Shown: positions 59,953 through 64,000 of the stretch, one piece after another
Layout: every line of letters starts with the position of its first letter
Numbering within the stretch: the first letter of the stretch is position 1
Assembly: GCA_014238065.1 (NCBI GenBank)
Contig: JABABU010000024.1
Span: forward strand, 1 to 64,000
Source: Actinomycetota bacterium
GTDB lineage: Bacteria; Actinomycetota; Acidimicrobiia; Acidimicrobiales; Poriferisodalaceae
Reading direction: 5' to 3'
DNA length: 64,000 bases
Translations under genes and position numbers: made by a program
Notes under the pieces: model-generated
What the model was told of the DNA's origin: nothing
Seen by the model: the letters and a program-made list of their open reading frames with translations, nothing else
Databases searched by the model: none

Positions 59953-61140
59953 TCAGATCCGGCGGGGTAGATACGACACGCTGCCTGCGGTGAGAAGCGC
60001 GAGCACCGCGAGCAGCAGGTAGAAGACCCAGAACGGGAATGCCAGCAGTACCAGGGCAGCGAAGGCGGGAGCCGCAAGAGCCGACACATCGCGCCAGCTG
60101 GAGAACACGGTGGTCATCGGGACGCGGTCGCTTCGTTTGACGGTCCGCATGAAGGGAATATTGCCGACGACGTCGATGATCGATGCGCCGATGGCGCTGA
60201 TGACCCAGCCGGCCAGGCCGAGGGTGGTTGGCTCACCGAGAGCGCTGAGGAAGGTCATGCCGAGCGCGATTGCTCCGAAGCCGATCATGATCGTCGTTCG
60301 CGTGCCGAGTCGATCGGTCATCTTTCCCACCACAGGGGCGAAGAACAGCAGTGCAGCTATGCACGACAGGAACACGCCAGCGGCCCAGTTCGGAAGACCG
60401 GCTTCGATCACGTAGATCGATCCGTAGATGAAGATGGCGACCCAGAACATTGCTCGCACAAGCGTCACCGCGTACGCGATCCGGAGGTACCGCTGTTTGA
60501 AGTACCTGGGGATGGTCCTGATGGGGTTCGTTGCTGTCGTTGTCGGAGTGGTGATGGCGGGGTTGCTGCCGAGCCGAAGAGCCCAGAAGTAGGCGAGTGC
60601 CGCTATGGCCAGCGTGGCCGAGAGGACGAAGGGCGCTGGTTCTGCAACCGACTCGTACAGCCAGACGCCGCCGGCCGGCCCGACGAACCATGCTGCCCCT
60701 GCGTACACGAGTCGGTTGCTCTCGGCCCTCGCCAACTCGGTCTTGGACACAGACTCCATGATGAACAGTGACAACGTCACCGAGAAGATCGAGGCCGCGC
60801 TGGCGAGCAGCCCGATGCCGAGACCGAACCATGCCCCTTCGATGAAGGTGAACACCGCGGCCGCGACCACGAGGAATAGGAGCCCGAGCGTCGTGACCCA
60901 TCGACGGGCGAAGCGTCGCTCGAGCACGCCGAGATTGAGGGTGACGAGAAGGGCCAGAGCTGCGCCGGCCACGTAGGCCCACGACACCGATTGTTTGTCG
61001 CCGAGGGCTTCGAGTGCAGCGAGGGGAACGACACCCGACAAGATGGAGCGCGCTGACGTTTCGAGGAATCCCAGCCGCGCCAATGATCGGGCACCTGTGA
61101 ACTCGAGGTACCAGATTGGCTGCACGCGTCTGGGAAACAT
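59953..61140 (-). CDS. MFS transporter
   Basis: A 395-aa protein with about 12 hydrophobic segments. Visible features: GVLERRFARRWVTTLGLLFL (motif A-like loop), GPAGGVWLYESVAEPAPFVL, a central hydrophilic loop (TTTATNPIRTIPRYFKQRYL), and VVGKMTDRLGTRTTIMIGFG in the second half, another motif A. The subgroup and substrate are not clear. It is 64 bases upstream of the alkylsulfatase-like gene on the same strand, so both may be one transcript for uptake and use of one compound. Confidence 0.87.
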   Translation of the reverse strand: MFPRRVQPIWYLEFTGARSLARLGFLETSARSILSGVVPLAALEALGDKQSVSWAYVAGAALALLVTLNLGVLERRFARRWVTTLGLLFLVVAAAVFTFIEGAWFGLGIGLLASAASIFSVTLSLFIMESVSKTELARAESNRLVYAGAAWFVGPAGGVWLYESVAEPAPFVLSATLAIAALAYFWALRLGSNPAITTPTTTATNPIRTIPRYFKQRYLRIAYAVTLVRAMFWVAIFIYGSIYVIEAGLPNWAAGVFLSCIAALLFFAPVVGKMTDRLGTRTTIMIGFGAIALGMTFLSALGEPTTLGLAGWVISAIGASIIDVVGNIPFMRTVKRSDRVPMTTVFSSWRDVSALAAPAFAALVLLAFPFWVFYLLLAVLALLTAGSVSYLPRRI

Positions 61141-61307
61141 TGCGTATCGATCCAGTCCTTCGCAGGAGTTTCACCGGAGGGTGGCAGACCTCAGGAGCAA
61201 TCATTCTCTCAGGTTGAACAAACGTCCAGTTGGACTCGATGTGGAACCCTCTGAGTCATCTGAGCACCCTTCCGGGGAGGTCGCCGTCAAGCGAGTTCGA
61301 TCTCTGA

Positions 61308-61628
61308 TCAACCGTCCTCGGCGGGGGCAAAGAACACCAACAGCGAGAGATCTTCGGTGATGGAATGGAAGCGATGTTCAACGTGCTTGGCCACGTACAC
61401 GATCGATCCAGGCCGGAGATCGCGATCCTCGCCATCGACGAAGAGCGATCCGCGACCCTCGGCAACGATATAGATTTCGTCCTCGCCGTGAGGCTGTTGT
61501 TTGTCCTCAGAGTCCGCAGCGAGTGCATAGATGCCCATGCTGAGATCGGGCACTCTGAAGAACTCGTGGTAGGGCCAGCCGCCCGCTTTCTGGTCGGCGA
61601 GAACATCTGACAGTTCGAATGCGTCCAT
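61308..61628 (-). CDS. Small cupin-domain protein
   Basis: A 106-aa single-domain cupin; the start MDAFELSDVLADQ is used because longer frames overlap the divergent sulfatase. Cupin motif 1 is QPHGEDEIYIVAEGRGSLFV (HxE with E-G), and motif 2 is PGSIVYVAKHVEHRFHSI (H). Ligand His/Glu residues are present, so it should bind a metal. Such proteins act as sensors, isomerases or small dioxygenases. Several cupins cleave DMSP (DddL, DddQ, DddW), and a DddP-like gene lies nearby, but I see no specific match. It is divergent from choline-sulfatase with about 46-64 bases between. Confidence 0.85.
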   Translation of the reverse strand: MDAFELSDVLADQKAGGWPYHEFFRVPDLSMGIYALAADSEDKQQPHGEDEIYIVAEGRGSLFVDGEDRDLRPGSIVYVAKHVEHRFHSITEDLSLLVFFAPAEDG

Positions 61629-61674
61629 CACCGCAGCCTTCCAGCAGAGCCCCGGCATTGAAAAGGGTGCTGAT

Positions 61675-63216
61675 TTGATAAACACTGCCGCGATGGCACG
61701 TCCCAACATCCTCTTCGTGATGGCCGACCAGCTCGCTCCGCACTTCACGAGCACCTACGGGCACCCGTTGGTCCAGACGCCGCACCTCGACGATCTCGCG
61801 GAACGTGGAGTGAGGTTCGATGCGGCTTACTCGAACTCTCCGCTGTGTGCGCCGGCTCGATTCTCGATGATGGCCGGCCAATCCATCACCAAGATCGGCG
61901 CATACGACAATGCCAGCGAGTTCCCTTCGCAGATTCCGACGTTCGCCCACTACCTGCGCCTCATGGGCTACAGGACATGCCTCTCGGGAAAAATGCACTT
62001 CGTTGGTCCCGATCAACTCCACGGGTTCAACGAGCGACTCACCACCGACATCTATCCCGCCGATTTCGCATGGACCCCGAACTGGCACGAGGCCGATCTG
62101 CGGATCGACAAGTGGTATCACGGCATGGACACACTCCATGAGGCCGGTCAGGCCGTGGCGACCTACCAACTCGACTACGACGAACAGGTCGGGTACGAGG
62201 CCAGACGTAAACTGCTCGACTTTGCGAGAGACAACGACGATCGTCCATGGTTTTTGTGCGCATCGTTCATCCACCCACACGACCCCTACGTGGCCAGGCC
62301 GGAATGGTGGGACCTGTACGACCACGATGACATCGACATGCCAGCCCCCGTTTCGGTCACCGATCTCGACCCGCACTCCACTCGAATTCGCGCCGCCATC
62401 GGCACCGACGACATCGGGCACACTCCCGAACACGTCAGGAACTCACGGCACGGTTACTATGCGAACGTGAGCTACTTCGACCACTGGGTCGGGGATCTCG
62501 TCAGAACACTCGGCGAGACGGGCGAGATGGACAACACCGTGGTGATGGTGACGTCCGATCATGGTGACATGCTCGGCGAGCGGGGCAACTGGTTCAAGAT
62601 GTCGTTCTACGAGCGGTCGGCACGCGTTCCGCTCGTGATGGCTGGTCCTGGTATCGCCCAAGACCACACCGTCGGCAACGTATGCGGTCACCTCGATTTT
62701 CTACCGACGTTTACTGACCTCGCCGCTGACGAACGTCATGAGGTGCCGGCCATGGGGGTACCGATCGATGGTCGGTCGTTGCTGGAACTCGCCGCCGGTG
62801 GCGCTGATGACATGGATGAAACGACAGGCGAGTACTGCGCCGAGATGACATCGCATCCCATGTTCATGATTCGCCGAGGTTCATTGAAGTACATCCACTG
62901 CGACACCGATCCGGCGCTGATGTTCGATGTCGACGCCGATCCGGAGGAGACGGTGAATCTGGCCGACGATGTGGGGCACAGAGCCGATTCTGCTGCCTTC
63001 GCGGCAGAGGTCGTGACGCGATGGGATTCCGCCGCGATCCGCGAGCAAGTACTTTCTTCCCAGGACGCCAGGCGCATCCTGCACTCGGCAATGAACACCG
63101 GTGACATCACCTCCTGGGACTATGAGCCGCCGACCGACGCGGCCAACCAATACGTGCGAAACCACATGGACTGGGCTGATGCAGGGCCTCGGAGCAGATT
63201 GCCGAGGTTCCCGTGA
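61675..63216 (+). CDS. betC: Choline-sulfatase
   Basis: A 513-aa type I sulfatase. The formylglycine site is SNSPLCAPARFSMMAG (C-x-P-x-R, Cys at about residue 58). Choline-sulfatase hallmarks are dense: ARPNILFVMADQLAPHF, TYRTC/LSGKMHFVGPDQLHGF, ERLTTDIYPADFAWTPNW, DHGDMLGERGNWFKMSFYE, and the C-terminal YVRNHMDWADAGPRSRLPRF, where the family carries its dimerisation tail. It hydrolyses choline-O-sulfate to choline and sulfate in the cytoplasm. TTG 61675 has AAAAGGG at good spacing; ATG 61693 is equally possible. It overlaps the DddP-like gene by 4 bases. A maturase (FGE) is not in view. Confidence 0.92.
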   Translation: MINTAAMARPNILFVMADQLAPHFTSTYGHPLVQTPHLDDLAERGVRFDAAYSNSPLCAPARFSMMAGQSITKIGAYDNASEFPSQIPTFAHYLRLMGYRTCLSGKMHFVGPDQLHGFNERLTTDIYPADFAWTPNWHEADLRIDKWYHGMDTLHEAGQAVATYQLDYDEQVGYEARRKLLDFARDNDDRPWFLCASFIHPHDPYVARPEWWDLYDHDDIDMPAPVSVTDLDPHSTRIRAAIGTDDIGHTPEHVRNSRHGYYANVSYFDHWVGDLVRTLGETGEMDNTVVMVTSDHGDMLGERGNWFKMSFYERSARVPLVMAGPGIAQDHTVGNVCGHLDFLPTFTDLAADERHEVPAMGVPIDGRSLLELAAGGADDMDETTGEYCAEMTSHPMFMIRRGSLKYIHCDTDPALMFDVDADPEETVNLADDVGHRADSAAFAAEVVTRWDSAAIREQVLSSQDARRILHSAMNTGDITSWDYEPPTDAANQYVRNHMDWADAGPRSRLPRFP

Positions 63217-64000
63217 CGGCGCGACATCGACCGAAGATCGGACGAGCGCCGGCTCCGGACTCTCTGCTCGACTACGCGGCAAGGAACCGACACGAGATCG
63301 GTCCATCTGCCGAACAGCTTGCCGATTGGGCGGCAGCCGGACTCGAACTTCCGAATCTCGCTGCCATGCGTCAGTACCGCATCAACAGGCTCCGCGAGCA
63401 GCTCAGGATCAGCGAGTGTGACGGAGCGCTGCTGCACGACCCGCTGATGATCCGATACGCGACCGACACCGCGAACATGCCGGTATGGACGATGCACAAC
63501 GAGGTCAGGCACTGTTACGTCGCTGCTGACGGGCCCGTGGTGATGTTCGAATTCTCCAAAGGCGAGTTCCTCGACGCCCACTCGCACGTCATCGATGAGT
63601 TCAGGCCTGCACGGTCGCTGCACCCGTTCTATGTCGGCAACCGCGTCGAAGAGCAGGCCAAACGGTGGGGCGCCGACATGGCTCGCCTCGTGCGTGAACA
63701 CGCGCGGAATGATCAACCCCGCCTGGCGATCGACACGCTGACCCTCGAGGGGGTCCGCGCCCTCGAGGCCGAGGGCATCGCTGTTATCGCTGGTATGCAG
63801 ATCTTCGAGGACGCCCGCGTCGTGAAGGGACCAGATGAGCTCACAGCCATGCGGTGCGCCATCGACGCGTGTAATCGCAACATCGACGACATGCGGTCGA
63901 TCTTCGAGCCAGGTGTCACCGAGATCGAACTGTTCGCCACCATGCAGAAATCGAACATGCTGCGATTCGGTGAGTGGATGGAGTGCAGGATTCTCGCTTC
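63213..64000 (+). CDS. DddP-like M24-family protein (DMSP lyase candidate), truncated by window edge
   Basis: The first 262 codons of a gene starting at GTG 63213, overlapping the sulfatase stop (GTGA). The readable part matches the DddP N-terminal pattern closely: LADWAAAGLELPNLAAMRQY, YRINRL, DPLMIRYATDTANMPVW, then KGPDELTAMRCAIDAC and RFGEWMECRIL. In Roseobacter DddP, a metal-dependent lyase, the same order is seen (for example DPLNIRYATDSTNM and GGEWIETRLLAS, from memory). DddP cleaves dimethylsulfoniopropionate to dimethylsulfide and acrylate. The metal ligands and the catalytic Asp lie beyond the window, so lyase versus another M24 activity is open. Coupling to choline-sulfatase places it in osmolyte catabolism. 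Confidence 0.8.
   Translation, partial: MTARHRPKIGRAPAPDSLLDYAARNRHEIGPSAEQLADWAAAGLELPNLAAMRQYRINRLREQLRISECDGALLHDPLMIRYATDTANMPVWTMHNEVRHCYVAADGPVVMFEFSKGEFLDAHSHVIDEFRPARSLHPFYVGNRVEEQAKRWGADMARLVREHARNDQPRLAIDTLTLEGVRALEAEGIAVIAGMQIFEDARVVKGPDELTAMRCAIDACNRNIDDMRSIFEPGVTEIELFATMQKSNMLRFGEWMECRILA

Noticed and set aside
1-64000. CRISPR arrays, tRNA or rRNA genes, insertion sequences, prophage
   Set aside because: No regularly spaced short repeats, T-arm-like motifs, transposase or integrase proteins were seen by eye; faint tRNAs could be missed without a covariance search.

Overview
The window is GC-rich (about 60 % by eye), gene-dense bacterial chromosome. Two F420-type LLM oxidoreductases, a PPOX-fold protein, many acyl-CoA dehydrogenases, CoA ligases and phytanoyl-CoA-type dioxygenases, and GTG/TTG starts all fit a high-GC Actinomycetota. 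A heterotrophic, possibly marine or host-associated Acidimicrobiia-like organism is my best guess; this is inference from gene content, not a phylogeny. I see no rRNA, tRNA, CRISPR, insertion sequence, integrase or phage gene.

Layout. (1) 1-2361, + strand: the 3' end of formate-tetrahydrofolate ligase, a FolD-like protein with altered active-site residues, and a zinc-ribbon membrane protein. (2) 2370-6579, - strand: a complete glycine-betaine-type ABC importer with a fused double permease and a hairpin between binding protein and ATPase. (3) 6843-16676: mixed-strand catabolic and redox genes (epoxide-hydrolase-like, PhyH dioxygenase, dienelactone hydrolase, acyl-CoA dehydrogenase, PPOX, two LLM), a RecQ helicase, and an SDR-fold protein with the exact halohydrin dehalogenase signatures. 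(4) 17346-19905: a secreted SGNH hydrolase with a repeat array, and an NTF2-like protein. (5) 20253-36744, all + strand: fourteen closely spaced genes for acyl-CoA and oxygenase chemistry, including a molybdopterin enzyme and an MFS transporter. (6) 36986-39202, - strand: a PhyH dioxygenase with a coupled 93-aa partner, and a crotonase. (7) 39317-45097, + strand: cobalamin-dependent methionine synthase behind a 20-bp perfect palindrome, then a metal-ligand-free M24 protein resembling ectoine hydrolase, with an EutA/maleate-isomerase-like partner. (8) 45215-46708: a CoA ligase. (9) 46971-53961, + strand: a URC-type uracil catabolism set (RibA-like Urc1, DUF1688 Urc4, uracil phosphoribosyltransferase), an MFS transporter and two tandem M20 amidohydrolases. 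(10) 53971-61140: CoA ligase, enolase-superfamily enzyme, HisC-like aminotransferase, alkylsulfatase-like metallohydrolase with altered metal ligands, MFS transporter. (11) 61308-64000: a cupin divergent from choline-sulfatase, which overlaps a DddP-like M24 protein cut by the window edge.

Together the genes suggest scavenging of small organic molecules: osmolytes (betaine uptake, choline-O-sulfate hydrolysis, candidate ectoine and DMSP hydrolases or lyases), pyrimidines (URC), and branched or halogenated compounds (dioxygenases, acyl-CoA enzymes, halohydrin dehalogenase, epoxide hydrolase). Folate and methionine enzymes could take up the one-carbon units released by demethylation. The strongest items for follow-up are the halohydrin dehalogenase, the URC cluster, the choline-sulfatase/DddP-like pair, the FolD active-site changes and the palindrome upstream of metH.
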